A DNA stretch of 64,000 bases from Catellatospora paridis (lineage in GTDB: Bacteria; Actinomycetota; Actinomycetes; Mycobacteriales; Micromonosporaceae): contig NZ_ML769313.1 in the NCBI RefSeq assembly GCF_009720365.1, forward strand, positions 702,980-766,979, given 5' to 3'. Shown piece by piece: positions 25,921 to 34,565 of the stretch. A model generated the notes under the pieces. The model did not search any database. It worked only from the letters and a program-made list of their open reading frames with translations, and was not told where the DNA came from. The position numbers and the translations under genes were made by a program. Position 1 is the first letter of the stretch, and every line of letters starts with the position of its first letter.

Positions 25921-26652
25921 GTGCACAAGCTGCCTGCCGAGTACCGCCCGGACTCCTCCGAAAGTGGAATGCTCACTGTCTATGTCCCGCTGTTCTGCTG
26001 CTACCTGATGACCGCGGCCTCGACGCTGATCCTCGTCGTGGAGCCTTCCGTCATGGCGATTCTGGTATGGCTCTTCTTCGGTTTCGGCTTGGTAGGCACC
26101 GAGGCCGGACGGCGAGCACTGGTGGACGAGAAGGCGCGCGCCCGCATCGGGCCCTTTCTGCGTCAGCTCAGGCGCGGCAACGTCGACGGCTACGTCTGGC
26201 TGCTGCGGACGCTGGCAGACGTGGAGGGCCTCCCGCGTTGGTCCCGTCGGCGCGGCCGGATCACGCTGGACGCGATCGCGGCCGACGAACAGCTGATGAA
26301 CGGCTTGCTCGTGCACTGTCGACGTCGCCAGATCAGCGTCGCGGCCTTCGCGGACCGCCTCGGGCGGTGGGGCGCCGGTGTGCTCGTCCCGCCGCTGGCG
26401 AGCCTGCACCCGGACGGCCGGGTCCGCGAAGCCGCCGTCGTCGCGATGGCCCGCCGACTGCGGACGGCTCACGTGCCGTTCCTGATCGAACGCGCGGTCG
26501 ACTGGGTGCCCGAGGTGCGCACCGCCGCTCATGCCGTGCTGAAGGCCGAGCTCGGACAGCATCCCGGGCTGCTGCCGCACGCCAGGGTGGCGTACGCGCG
26601 GGTCTCCCGGCGCAAACACGCGCCGGCCGTCGCCCGGCTGCTCGGTCTCTGA
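25921..26652 (+). CDS. Membrane protein with HEAT-like helical domain, unknown
   Basis: A 243-residue protein: a short lead, two TM helices (about residues 20-60), then a mostly helical cytosolic domain whose last 100 residues resemble HEAT repeats (PLASLHPDGRVREAAVVAMARRL and DWVPEVRTAAHAVLKAEL). HEAT-like repeats usually bind other proteins. Its stop abuts the stop of the convergent MpaB-like gene with no gap. I do not recognise a family or function. Confidence 0.7.
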   Translation: MHKLPAEYRPDSSESGMLTVYVPLFCCYLMTAASTLILVVEPSVMAILVWLFFGFGLVGTEAGRRALVDEKARARIGPFLRQLRRGNVDGYVWLLRTLADVEGLPRWSRRRGRITLDAIAADEQLMNGLLVHCRRRQISVAAFADRLGRWGAGVLVPPLASLHPDGRVREAAVVAMARRLRTAHVPFLIERAVDWVPEVRTAAHAVLKAELGQHPGLLPHARVAYARVSRRKHAPAVARLLGL

Positions 26653-27507
26653 TCAGCGCCGGGGAGCGGGCCGCACCGGGTCCGGTCCCAACTCGTCCAG
26701 CGCGTACCCGGCGGGGTAGTGCCGGGTCGGCTGGCCGGGGGTGAAGAACTCCGGGGGCAGGGCCTTGAACCGTCGGGTCAACGCGTTGACCCGCAGCAGA
26801 CCGCGTACGGCGATCCGGATGGTGCGGGCGGGTGCGGGCACGCCGAGGGCCAGGCGCACGTCCTCGTCGAGCAGGGCGTCGCTCGCCGCCCCGGCCCACC
26901 GGCGCAGCACCTTCGGGAAACGGGTCGCCAGCAGATCGCGGGTGGCGTCGATGAGCCGGGTGGCGGCGTCGTCGTGGCCGAAGTTAGCCTGCTCGAACGC
27001 GTTGAACCACTGTTCGAACCCGTACCAGGTGTCCGGCACGTCGCGCACGTTCATGAGCCGGCCGACCTCGCACCAGAAGTGCCAGGTCGCCTCGCGTTCG
27101 TGCGGGCGCAGCCGGCGCGGGCCGTAGCGGTCGATCCACCGGGTCGGGATGAAGACGAACGTACCGAGCACGTACCGGTACTCGTCCGGGGTGATGTCGT
27201 AGACGCGGTGGATGCGGTTGAGCGACGCGATCACCTGGCGGCCGCGCGGATGGTGCGGGCCGTGGGCGATCAGCTCGTACATCATCAGCCCGGTGTCGTC
27301 GGCGCGCTTGCGGGTCCGCTCGGTCATCTCGCCGGTGTCGACGAGCAGCCGGGCGATGGCCGGCACCGCGAAGGTGCGGTAGAAGGCCAGGTTCAGGCCG
27401 ATGCGCAGGTCGGCGCCGAACTCGCGCAGGGCCAGGCGCCGGTAGACGGCGAGGTGTTCGGCCGAGAGGTCCGGGTGGCCCGTGCCGCGGGCCGCGGGCG
27501 AGGTCAC
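26653..27507 (-). CDS. Oxygenase MpaB-like (DUF2236) protein
   Basis: A 284-residue helical protein resembling the MpaB/rubber-oxygenase (DUF2236) family: FVFIPTRWIDRYGPRRL, then EREATWHFWCEVGRLMNVRDVP and WFNAFEQANF follow that family's pattern. Characterised relatives are heme-dependent oxygenases; the heme ligand here is not certain. GTG 27507 overlaps the upstream stop as GTGA. It is the last gene of a four-gene unit with XRE, ImmA/IrrE-like and multi-TM proteins, so it is the likely enzymatic output. Confidence 0.75.
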   Translation of the reverse strand: MTSPAARGTGHPDLSAEHLAVYRRLALREFGADLRIGLNLAFYRTFAVPAIARLLVDTGEMTERTRKRADDTGLMMYELIAHGPHHPRGRQVIASLNRIHRVYDITPDEYRYVLGTFVFIPTRWIDRYGPRRLRPHEREATWHFWCEVGRLMNVRDVPDTWYGFEQWFNAFEQANFGHDDAATRLIDATRDLLATRFPKVLRRWAGAASDALLDEDVRLALGVPAPARTIRIAVRGLLRVNALTRRFKALPPEFFTPGQPTRHYPAGYALDELGPDPVRPAPRR

Positions 27508-28733
27508 GACGGGTTCCGCACGGCCTGCTGGCCCGCGGGGTCGCGCCGGGACGCCAGCGCGTCGAGCGTATGTCCGACCAGGCGCGTGCGGTAGGTCTGG
27601 GCCAGCCGCGCCAGCCACACCGCTTCGTGGTCCTTGGCCACCTCGACCATCTCCACGTGGATCCGGTGGCCCGGCGCGCCGCCGCGCCTGGTCCGCAGGG
27701 CGTCGGCCACCTGGACGGACTGCGCGACGAGTGCCACGGCTTCGGCGTCGAAGCCCTCCTTCATCGCCTCGGCCGCGCCGACCCGGTACGCGAGGTCGTC
27801 CATCCAGGGCCGCAGTTCGGACAGCCCGTCGTGGATCTCGATGGTGCGCTGCATCAACCGGCGGCCGTTGCCGTACCAGTTGACCAGCCAGCCCGTGGTG
27901 CCGTACCAGACGGGGCCTTTCAGGACCTGCGGGTATTCGGTCGCCAGGTCGCGGTAGAGCGGTTCCATCCGGTGGCACAGCCAGGCCTGCCGGCAGCGCC
28001 GCGCGAACTCGATCACGGCCGTGGCGACCAGCGGGACGACCGCGCCGAGGCAGAGGAACACCACCCCGATGCAGACCAGGGCCAGGCTCAGCGGGGTGTG
28101 CGCGGGCAAGCGGTGCCCGGTCACGCCGACCAGCCCGTCGACCGCGGCCATCAGCTGGTAGGCCAGGCCGAACGCGGTGCCGACCGTGAACAGCTGCAGA
28201 CCGATCCTGGTTTGCGGCGTGACGACCATGCGCGAGTAGCGCACGCTCAGCCGGCACAGGTCCAGCAGCACCCAGGAGTACGCCAGGGCGTACGCCACCG
28301 AGTACAGGGCCACGGTGGGCCGCTCGATGTTGTCCAGCCGCCAGCTCGACGGGGTGTCGGCGACCTCGGGGGTGAGCGCGAACAGCACGGCGAGCACGGC
28401 GATGGCCCCGCCGGTGATCGCGGCGCGGTAGCGGGCCGCCGCGCGGGCACCGTCGGCGCCCCGGGTCCAGCACAGCATCATGATCTCGGCGAAGAACGCG
28501 GCGACCAGCCCGAGGCCGTGACTGATCACGATGGCCGTGTTGTGGTGGCCGACCAGCGAGCTGACGGCCTGGTACACGGGATGGATCGTCGCGACCTGCG
28601 CCACGGCGCCGAACAGGTTCCACGTGAGCAGTGCCTTGCCCGCGGGGGTGCGCGCCTGCGGCCTACGTGCGAGGACCGAGCCAACGACGACGGCGGCGAG
28701 CAGAAACGCCCCGCTGGTCAGCCAGGGAATCAA
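27504..28733 (-). CDS. Multi-TM protein, MAB_1171c-like putative transporter
   Basis: A 409-residue protein with seven TM helices over the first 260 residues and a cytosolic helical C-terminal domain of about 150 residues. The histidine pair in LVGHHNTAIVISHG and the segment WYGTTGWLVNWYGNGRRLMQRTIEIHDGL resemble the family annotated as MAB_1171c-like putative transporters. It overlaps the end of the ImmA/IrrE-like gene by 71 bp and the MpaB-like gene by 4 bp. With a metallopeptidase and a repressor before it, a membrane-sensor role is as plausible as transport. Confidence 0.7.
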   Translation of the reverse strand: MIPWLTSGAFLLAAVVVGSVLARRPQARTPAGKALLTWNLFGAVAQVATIHPVYQAVSSLVGHHNTAIVISHGLGLVAAFFAEIMMLCWTRGADGARAAARYRAAITGGAIAVLAVLFALTPEVADTPSSWRLDNIERPTVALYSVAYALAYSWVLLDLCRLSVRYSRMVVTPQTRIGLQLFTVGTAFGLAYQLMAAVDGLVGVTGHRLPAHTPLSLALVCIGVVFLCLGAVVPLVATAVIEFARRCRQAWLCHRMEPLYRDLATEYPQVLKGPVWYGTTGWLVNWYGNGRRLMQRTIEIHDGLSELRPWMDDLAYRVGAAEAMKEGFDAEAVALVAQSVQVADALRTRRGGAPGHRIHVEMVEVAKDHEAVWLARLAQTYRTRLVGHTLDALASRRDPAGQQAVRNPS

Positions 28734-29187
28734 CGGTCACTCCTTGATCCAGTGTCTTCATCACCCTCAGCACGTCAGCCGGCACCTTGGGGGCGGGCAG
28801 GGCGGCCTTCTCGAGGATGAGCTCGGCCAGGGTCTCCGCCCGGATCTCCTCGTCGTCGCGGTAGTCGTGCGGCAGCGCGGACTCGTGCGCCAGGGCGGTC
28901 GTGGAGTGTCCGCGATGGCCCAGCCAGATGTGCGCGACCTCGTGGCAGACGATCACCGACCGGTGCAGCGGGGTGGCGGTGCGCTCGTAGACGATGTAGT
29001 CCTGGTGGGCCGCCGCCACCCAGCAGCCCGTGACACCGCCGGCGGTCGGCCACGGGATCAGGATGATCGGGCGACCGCGCTGCTGCCCGAGCCACTCGAC
29101 CAGCGCCACCACGTCCCAGGGGTCGGGAATGGCCAGTCCCTCGAGCGCACTGCTGCACTCGGCGAGGACCGCGCGGCTGGGTGGCAT
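28663..29187 (-). CDS. ImmA/IrrE-like metallopeptidase
   Basis: A 174-residue protein with the zinc-peptidase motif HEVAHIWLGH (about residues 81-90) in the ImmA/IrrE fold, preceded by WVAAAHQDYIVYE. Relatives cleave XRE-type repressors to switch on phage, ICE or stress genes. The XRE gene lies just upstream, 11 bp away, which is the classical arrangement. ATG start. It overlaps the downstream membrane gene by 71 bp, unusually long, so the C-terminal 23 residues are encoded over that gene's start. Confidence 0.88.
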   Translation of the reverse strand: MPPSRAVLAECSSALEGLAIPDPWDVVALVEWLGQQRGRPIILIPWPTAGGVTGCWVAAAHQDYIVYERTATPLHRSVIVCHEVAHIWLGHRGHSTTALAHESALPHDYRDDEEIRAETLAELILEKAALPAPKVPADVLRVMKTLDQGVTVDSLADQRGVSARRRRRWLGPRT

Positions 29188-29198
29188 AGGGCGACAGT

Positions 29199-29603
29199 CT
29201 AGATCGATGCGTCATCGATCGCGCTCGGCCGGGGGGCCGCGCGAGCCTCCAGCTCGGCGATGTGATCCAGGACACCGTTCAGCATCGCCAGACCCGCCGG
29301 CGAGATGGTCTTCACACGCATGGCGAAGGACCATACCTCCGGGTCGACCGAGCCGGAGCCGGCCGGCATGAGGTGATTGTCGTCCATCCCGAAATGCCTG
29401 GCCAGCCGCATGAGGATGCCCGCCTGGGTCTTCTCGGGCGGGGTATTCCCCTTACGCAGGTCGAAGATGAGCGTATGGGAGCAGCCGACTGCCGCGGCCA
29501 CCTCCCGGTCGGTGTAGCGCTTCGCCGTGCGCGGGTTGGTGACGGTGTCGAAGAGCCTGGTCAAGCGCTCGGCGACCGTTCCTGGGCCGCTGTTCTCGCC
29601 CAT
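29199..29603 (-). CDS. XRE-family transcriptional regulator
   Basis: A 134-residue regulator; helix-turn-helix YTDREVAAAVGCSHTLIFDLRKGNTPP (about residues 30-56). It heads a unit with an ImmA/IrrE-like peptidase, so it is probably a repressor removed by proteolysis. Two palindromes immediately upstream are its likely operators. Confidence 0.88.
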   Translation of the reverse strand: MGENSGPGTVAERLTRLFDTVTNPRTAKRYTDREVAAAVGCSHTLIFDLRKGNTPPEKTQAGILMRLARHFGMDDNHLMPAGSGSVDPEVWSFAMRVKTISPAGLAMLNGVLDHIAELEARAAPRPSAIDDASI

Positions 29604-29633
29604 GACGCCCCTCAGTCATCTGCAGCTGACGCC

Positions 29634-29692
29634 AACCACAGAAGTGTTAGCTGTGGTTGACATAATCCATAGTCGACAGCCTATGCTGTCGA
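29634..29692. promoter_or_regulatory. Two palindromic operator candidates and divergent promoters
   Basis: Palindrome 1: AACCACAG (29634-29641) and CTGTGGTT (29651-29658), 9-bp spacer. Palindrome 2: TCGACAG (29673-29679) and CTGTCGA (29686-29692), 6-bp spacer. Both arms pairs are perfect. TTGACA at 29657-29662 with TATGCT at 29682-29687 could start rightward transcription toward rho; a leftward promoter for the XRE gene would overlap the same palindromes. Confidence 0.65.
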
Positions 29693-30223
29693 GGTCCCAG
29701 ACTCAATTTTGCGAGCACGGCCGAAAGCCGTGCGCCGCCGGCGTTAGGGGTCTGGACGAACAGGACCGCGCGGGCCGCGGCTCAGCGCGGGCAAGGCAGG
29801 CGTTCGGGGGCGAGTGCCTGCACAGCGGCGTAACGGGGGCACAAGGGGAGCGGCCCGAGGCCGCTCTCCTTGTGACGCGCCCACCGGCGGTCACCCGGCG
29901 TCGGTCGCGCGTCCACCCGCGCCGGACGCGACACGATCATGGAGCCTCGGCACCCCGCTTGCCGGAACCGGCCGGGTGGGGTACCTTTGATCAAGCATCT
30001 CTCGATGCAGGCGTGGAGTTCCCGCCCCGAGGATGTCCTTTTCCCCGATGATCGGCGACGCGTCCGCGTTCCGCCGGGATCGGTTTCCCACCGCACCGCT
30101 GCCCCAGCGGCCGAGTGAATCGCGACGTTTCCCGATCCGCGCTCGGCTTTCGTGAACAGGCGCTCGGTGCCCATCGCGCCCCAGCACGCCCGTGCCCTGG
30201 CGCACCGTCTCCGAGGAGTACCC
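29693..30223 (+). other. Hairpin-rich leader of rho, possible small RNA
   Basis: About 530 bp without a convincing gene before the short rho. Stable hairpins: 29715-29733 (7-bp stem), 29796-29821 (6-bp), 29840-29874 (16-bp stem with one G-U, 3-nt loop), 29908-29930 (7-bp) and a compound one near 29952-29982 followed by a short T-run. The strong hairpin at 29840-29874 could end a transcript of about 180 nt. The second half has C-rich, T-rich stretches such as CCTTTTCCCC that Rho might bind. Confidence 0.5.
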
Positions 30224-31549
30224 ATGACCGATCTCGACCTGTGGCCCGCCGCCGCAGCAACCGGGAACCCCGCCGCCGGAAACGGCGCGACGGGACCAGC
30301 GACCTCCACCCGCCGACGCCGCGTCGCCGCGCGTCCCCGCCCGAACGCGGCGGACCGCGCTGAGCACGACGACGCCGAGCAGGGTGCGACCAGCGCCGCT
30401 CCGGCGACGGCCGTCCACGGCGTCGTCGACGCCCGCGACAAGCACTTCTTCGTCCGGCTCGACGGCTACCTGCCTGACCCGGGCGACCCGTACCTGCCGC
30501 CGGGTCTGGTGCAGCGCCTCGGCCTGCGCCGCGGCGACGTCGTCACCGGCGTCGCGGCGCAGGCGGCCGCGAACCGGCGGACCGGCACGGGCGAGCGCGC
30601 CGACGCGCGCCGGGCCCAGCGGCCCACCGTCACCGCGATCGACACCGTCAACGGCGCACCCGTCGAGGACCTGGGCGAACGGCCCGACTTCTACGCGCTG
30701 ACGCCGATCTACCCGCGGGAGCGGATGCGCCTGGAGACCGAGCCCCACGTGCTGACCACCCGCGTGATCGACCTGCTCACCCCGATCGGCAAGGGCCAGC
30801 GCGCCCTGGTCGTGTCGCCGCCCAAGGCGGGCAAGACCATGGTGTTGCAGGCGATCGCCCACGCGCTGGCGGTCAACCACCCCGACGTGCACGTCATGGC
30901 CATCCTCATCGACGAGCGCCCGGAAGAGGTCACCGACATGCGGCGCACCGTGCGCGGCGAGGTGGTCTCGTCCACCTTCGACCGGCCGCCGGCCGACCAC
31001 ATCGCGGTCGCCGAACTCGCCATCGAACGCGCCAAGCGCCTCGTCGAGCAGGGCCGCGACGTCGTCGTACTACTGGACTCCATCACCCGCCTGGGCCGCG
31101 CCTACAACCTCGCCGCGCCGTCCAACGGCCGCGTCATGTCCGGTGGCATCGAGGCCGGCGCGCTGCACGCGCCCAAGCGTTTCCTCGGTGCGGCCCGCAC
31201 CATCGAGGGAGGCGGCTCGCTGACCATCATCGCCACTGCACTGGTGGAGACCGGCTCGCTCGGCGACACGGTCATCTTCGAGGAGTTCAAGAGCACCGGC
31301 AACGCCGAGCTGAGGCTGCTGCGCGGCCTGGCCGACCGGCGCATCTTCCCGGCCGTGGACGTCGACTCGTCCAGCACCCGCCGGGAGGAGCTGCTGGTCG
31401 GCGCACAGGAGCTGGACCTGGTCCGCCGCCTGCGCCGGGCCCTGCACACGATGGACAGCCAGCAGACCGGCGAGCAGCTCGTCGACCGGCTGCGCAAGTC
31501 CGGCAGCAACGCAGAGTTCCTCATGCAGATCGCCCGCAGCGCCCCCTGA
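30224..31549 (+). CDS. Short Rho transcription termination factor paralogue
   Basis: A 441-residue Rho. Residues 1-60 are a low-complexity Ala/Arg lead without the Rho_N helical domain; 60-125 is the RNA-binding cold-shock-like fold (GVVDARDKHFFVRLDGYLP); the rest is the RecA-like motor with Walker A SPPKAGKT (about 198-205), VVVLLDSITRLGRAYN, the R-loop/secondary RNA site SGGIEAGALHAPKRFLGAART and IFEEFKSTGNAEL. Actinobacterial housekeeping Rho is usually 600-700 residues with a long insertion, so this is probably a second, accessory copy. GAGGAG precedes the ATG. A long structured leader suggests autoregulation. Confidence 0.9.
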   Translation: MTDLDLWPAAAATGNPAAGNGATGPATSTRRRRVAARPRPNAADRAEHDDAEQGATSAAPATAVHGVVDARDKHFFVRLDGYLPDPGDPYLPPGLVQRLGLRRGDVVTGVAAQAAANRRTGTGERADARRAQRPTVTAIDTVNGAPVEDLGERPDFYALTPIYPRERMRLETEPHVLTTRVIDLLTPIGKGQRALVVSPPKAGKTMVLQAIAHALAVNHPDVHVMAILIDERPEEVTDMRRTVRGEVVSSTFDRPPADHIAVAELAIERAKRLVEQGRDVVVLLDSITRLGRAYNLAAPSNGRVMSGGIEAGALHAPKRFLGAARTIEGGGSLTIIATALVETGSLGDTVIFEEFKSTGNAELRLLRGLADRRIFPAVDVDSSSTRREELLVGAQELDLVRRLRRALHTMDSQQTGEQLVDRLRKSGSNAEFLMQIARSAP

Positions 31550-31561
31550 CGCCACGGCGTG

Positions 31562-31596
31562 GCGGGTGCCGGCGCGGGATTCGCGCCGGCACCCGC
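31562..31596. terminator. Bidirectional terminator between rho and GH43 operon
   Basis: A 15-bp perfect stem (31562-31576 with 31582-31596) and 5-nt loop between two convergent genes. Confidence 0.92.
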
Positions 31597-31606
31597 GCTG
31601 CCCGTA

Positions 31607-33073
31607 CTAGGCGATCCGCCAGTGCTGGGCGTTGTTGTTCAGGCAGGTCCACTGGCGCACTTCCGCGCCGGGAGCGGTGGCCCAGTTGTAGTCGTCCAGG
31701 CACAGGCCGCTGTGCCGGTTGACGAGGGTGACGTAGCCGTTGCCGGCGTCGGTCGTGCGCCACTGCTGCACGGCCAGCCCGTTGCAGGTCCACTGCTGTA
31801 CGGGTGAGCCGGCCGCGGTGCCCCAGTCCTTGTTGTCCAGGCACAGGCCGCTGTTGCGGTTGCTGATCTGGTAATAGCCGTCGGCCAACGGGGTGAGATA
31901 CCAGTCCTGCACCGTCGCGGTGCTGCAGGTCCACTGCCGCACCTCGGCGCCCGGGGTGGTCACGTGGTTGTAGTCGTCGAGGCAGAGGTTGCTGTGCCGG
32001 TTGCGGATCTCCACCGGGGTCGCGCCGGTCTCCCCGGCCGGTCCGGGCAGCACGGTCGACAGCGATACGGGCACGCCCAGGTTGGGGGTGCCGTCGGAGT
32101 TCCAGGAGATCTTCTGCACGCGGGTGGTGCGGGTGGTGCCGCAGCCCTGCGAGGCGGAGCTGTTGGCGTGGTACGCGATCCAGGTCTCGGTGCCGTCGGG
32201 TGAGGTGAAGAACGAGTGGTGGCCCGGCCCGTACACGCCGTTGGCGTCGTTGCGCTGGAAGATCGGGTTGGCGGCCTTGGTCCACGAGGATGCGGCCAGC
32301 GGGTCGCCGCCGCGGTATTCGAGCATGCCGAGCTTGTAGTTCGGGCCGTTGCAGTGGCTGGCCGAGTACGTGATCCAGGTGCGGCCGTTGCGCTGCAACG
32401 CGAACGCGCCCTCGTTGACCGCGCCGTTCTGGGTCTCCCAGGACAGCGTCGGCGCGGAGATCCGGGTGCCGAACGCCCCGGCCGTCCACGGGTTGGTCAG
32501 CGGGGAGATGTACAGCGACTGCAGGTTGTCGCTCGGGTGGAACGCCGAGAACATCACATAGTTCGCGCCGTTGAGCTTGAGGATCGCGGCGTCGATGGCC
32601 CACCCGTTGTTGGGCATCAGGTTGAGGATGCCCCGGATGGTGTACGGGCCCAGCGGGTCGGTCCCGGCGCTCTCGGCGACGTGCGTGCGCCGCGCGCCGC
32701 CGCTCTGCTCGACGGAGTAGTACAGGTACCAGCGGTTGTTGATCATTTCGAGGTGCGGCGCCCACATGGTCGTCCCGCCGGTGCGCACCACGACCTGCTC
32801 AGGAGCCCCGCGCAGCGCGGAGATGGTCCGGGCCCGGCGCATCACCACGTCGGACGACCAGGTGGTCGCGACGTAGTAGTAGTAACCGTTGTAGTACGTC
32901 AGCGTCGGGTCGCCGCTGTTGGGCACGTCGACGGCCGGGTTGCGGAACGTCGGGCCGGGCGCGGCGTCGGCGCGTCCGGGGTGGACGGCGACGGCCAGCG
33001 ACACGCCCAGCAGGATGGCGAAGGCGAGCGACAGGGCTCGTCGGGTGAGGGCACGTGGCCAGGTCAGCATCAT
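31607..33073 (-). CDS. Secreted GH43-family glycosidase with ricin-type CBM13
   Basis: A 488-residue secreted enzyme. A signal peptide (RRALSLAFAILLGVSLAVAV, cut near ADA) leads to a five-bladed GH43 catalytic domain (about 40-340: NPAVDVPNSGDPTLTYYNGYYY, MWAPHLEMINNRWYLYY and GWAIDAAILKL carry the expected acidic residues). The C-terminal 130 residues form a beta-trefoil (CBM13) with three repeats of the type SGLCLD...VQQWTC. It should release arabinose or act on arabinan. ATG 33073 has AAGGAG 6 nt upstream. Last gene of a three-gene operon. Confidence 0.88.
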   Translation of the reverse strand: MMLTWPRALTRRALSLAFAILLGVSLAVAVHPGRADAAPGPTFRNPAVDVPNSGDPTLTYYNGYYYYVATTWSSDVVMRRARTISALRGAPEQVVVRTGGTTMWAPHLEMINNRWYLYYSVEQSGGARRTHVAESAGTDPLGPYTIRGILNLMPNNGWAIDAAILKLNGANYVMFSAFHPSDNLQSLYISPLTNPWTAGAFGTRISAPTLSWETQNGAVNEGAFALQRNGRTWITYSASHCNGPNYKLGMLEYRGGDPLAASSWTKAANPIFQRNDANGVYGPGHHSFFTSPDGTETWIAYHANSSASQGCGTTRTTRVQKISWNSDGTPNLGVPVSLSTVLPGPAGETGATPVEIRNRHSNLCLDDYNHVTTPGAEVRQWTCSTATVQDWYLTPLADGYYQISNRNSGLCLDNKDWGTAAGSPVQQWTCNGLAVQQWRTTDAGNGYVTLVNRHSGLCLDDYNWATAPGAEVRQWTCLNNNAQHWRIA

Positions 33074-33089
33074 GGTCACTCCTTGGGCT

Positions 33090-34553
33090 TCACTCGAGGA
33101 CGAAGGTGGCGTCGGCGCGTCCGACCGTGTCGGTAACCGCTTGGACGTACAGCAGGTAATTGCTGTGCCGCAGGTAGCGGCCGGCATACGCCTGCGACTC
33201 GAACGACACCGCCGACGAGGCGGCCAGGCCCGCCCGCTTGAAGAAGCTCGCGTCGGCGCGGAACGCCGCGGAGCCGTCGTTGCGGTCCACCCACGCCTCG
33301 CCGTTGGCACGTTGGCGCAGGTAGTAGCCGGGGAAGTTGGTCGACTCCAGGGACACGCTGCCCCCGCCGTTCAGGCCGGTGACGATCCGGAACTGGGAGT
33401 CGGCGAGGTTGGTGACGTTGGCGTCGAGGCGGGCCCGGTACTCCCAGTGGCGCACGAAGCGGTCCGGGACGTTGTAGGACTTCAGCCGCACCGGAGTCGC
33501 GCCGTCGGGCACCGGGATGCCGAAGTTCGGAGTGCCGTCGGCGTTCCAGTACAGCTTCTGCAGGCGCGTGCGCCGGTTCGGGTCGTTGAGCGGGTCGCCG
33601 CTGATGTCCCGGTAGTTGCGGTCGTGGTAGACCAGGATGTCGCTGGCCCCGTCCTCGGACACGGTGAACGAGTTGTGGCCCGGCCCCCACTGCCCGGTGG
33701 CCGAGTTGCTGGCGAACACCGGGTTCGCCGACTTGGTCCAGGACGACGCGCTGAGCAGATTGCTGCCCGCCGTCGCGGTGAGCATGCCCAGGCAGTAGTT
33801 GGCGTCGGTGGCGCTGGCCGAATAGGTCATGAACAGCTTGCCGTTTCGCTGGATGACGGTCGGCCCCTCGGCCACCTTGTAGCCGCGGGTCTCCCAGGCC
33901 AGCGTGGGCACCGTGAGGCGGGTGGTCGCGCCGGTGATGGTCCACGGATTGGACATCCGGGCGATGTAGAGGTTGGTGTTCGTGGCGATGCCGGGTTCGG
34001 CCTGCGCCCAGATCAGATAGCGCACGCCGCTGGCGACGAAGGTGGACGCGTCGAGCGAGAACGTCTGCCACGGGGTGGTGATCTGGCCCTTCTCGGCCCA
34101 GCTCGCGGTCAGCGGGTTCGCGCCGGTGCCCTCCAGGACGTACATCCTGATCGCCCAGACGTCGTTGGTCGCGCCGGCGGCGAAGTAGACGTACCACTTG
34201 CCGTCGATGAAGTGGATCTCCGGCGCCCAGATGTGCGCGCCCATGATGCCGCTGCTGTGCTTGCGCCAGATCACCGTCTCCGGGGCGCTCGACAGGCCCT
34301 GCAGGGTGGTGGCGCGGCGGAGGATGATGCGGTCGTACTCGGGCACCGTGGCGGTGAAGTAGTAGTAGCCGTCGGTGTGCTTGTAGATCTGCGCGTCGGC
34401 GCGCTGGTTGACCAGCGGGTTGGTGTAGTTCACCGCGGGCGCGGCCGATGCTGCGGAGGCGTGCAGGCCGGTGGCGGCCAGCGCGCACAGCACCGTCATG
34501 GCGGCGAACCGCCACCAGCGCCGCATCGCTTCTTTCTCGGGGAGCGGGGGCAT
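33090..34553 (-). CDS. Secreted GH43 arabinofuranosidase-like enzyme with AbfB
   Basis: A 487-residue secreted enzyme: signal peptide, GH43 propeller (NPLVNQRADAQIYKHTDGYYY, HIWAPEIHFIDGKWYVYFAAG, VAEGPTVIQRNGKLFMTYSAS) and a C-terminal AbfB/CBM42 beta-trefoil (about 340-487; LESTNFPGYYLRQRANGEAW, FESQAYAGRYLRHSNYLLYV). AbfB binds arabinofuranose side chains, so the target is probably arabinoxylan or arabinan. ATG 34553 has GAGAGGA 8 nt upstream; ATG 34526 is the alternative. It lies 12 bp after the preceding gene of the operon. Confidence 0.9.
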   Translation of the reverse strand: MPPLPEKEAMRRWWRFAAMTVLCALAATGLHASAASAAPAVNYTNPLVNQRADAQIYKHTDGYYYFTATVPEYDRIILRRATTLQGLSSAPETVIWRKHSSGIMGAHIWAPEIHFIDGKWYVYFAAGATNDVWAIRMYVLEGTGANPLTASWAEKGQITTPWQTFSLDASTFVASGVRYLIWAQAEPGIATNTNLYIARMSNPWTITGATTRLTVPTLAWETRGYKVAEGPTVIQRNGKLFMTYSASATDANYCLGMLTATAGSNLLSASSWTKSANPVFASNSATGQWGPGHNSFTVSEDGASDILVYHDRNYRDISGDPLNDPNRRTRLQKLYWNADGTPNFGIPVPDGATPVRLKSYNVPDRFVRHWEYRARLDANVTNLADSQFRIVTGLNGGGSVSLESTNFPGYYLRQRANGEAWVDRNDGSAAFRADASFFKRAGLAASSAVSFESQAYAGRYLRHSNYLLYVQAVTDTVGRADATFVLE

Positions 34554-34565
34554 GTCCGGGTCCTC

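Noticed and set aside
29693..30223. tRNA or other standard RNA gene in the rho leader
   Set aside because: No cloverleaf, CCA end or known RNA core could be matched; only generic hairpins are visible.
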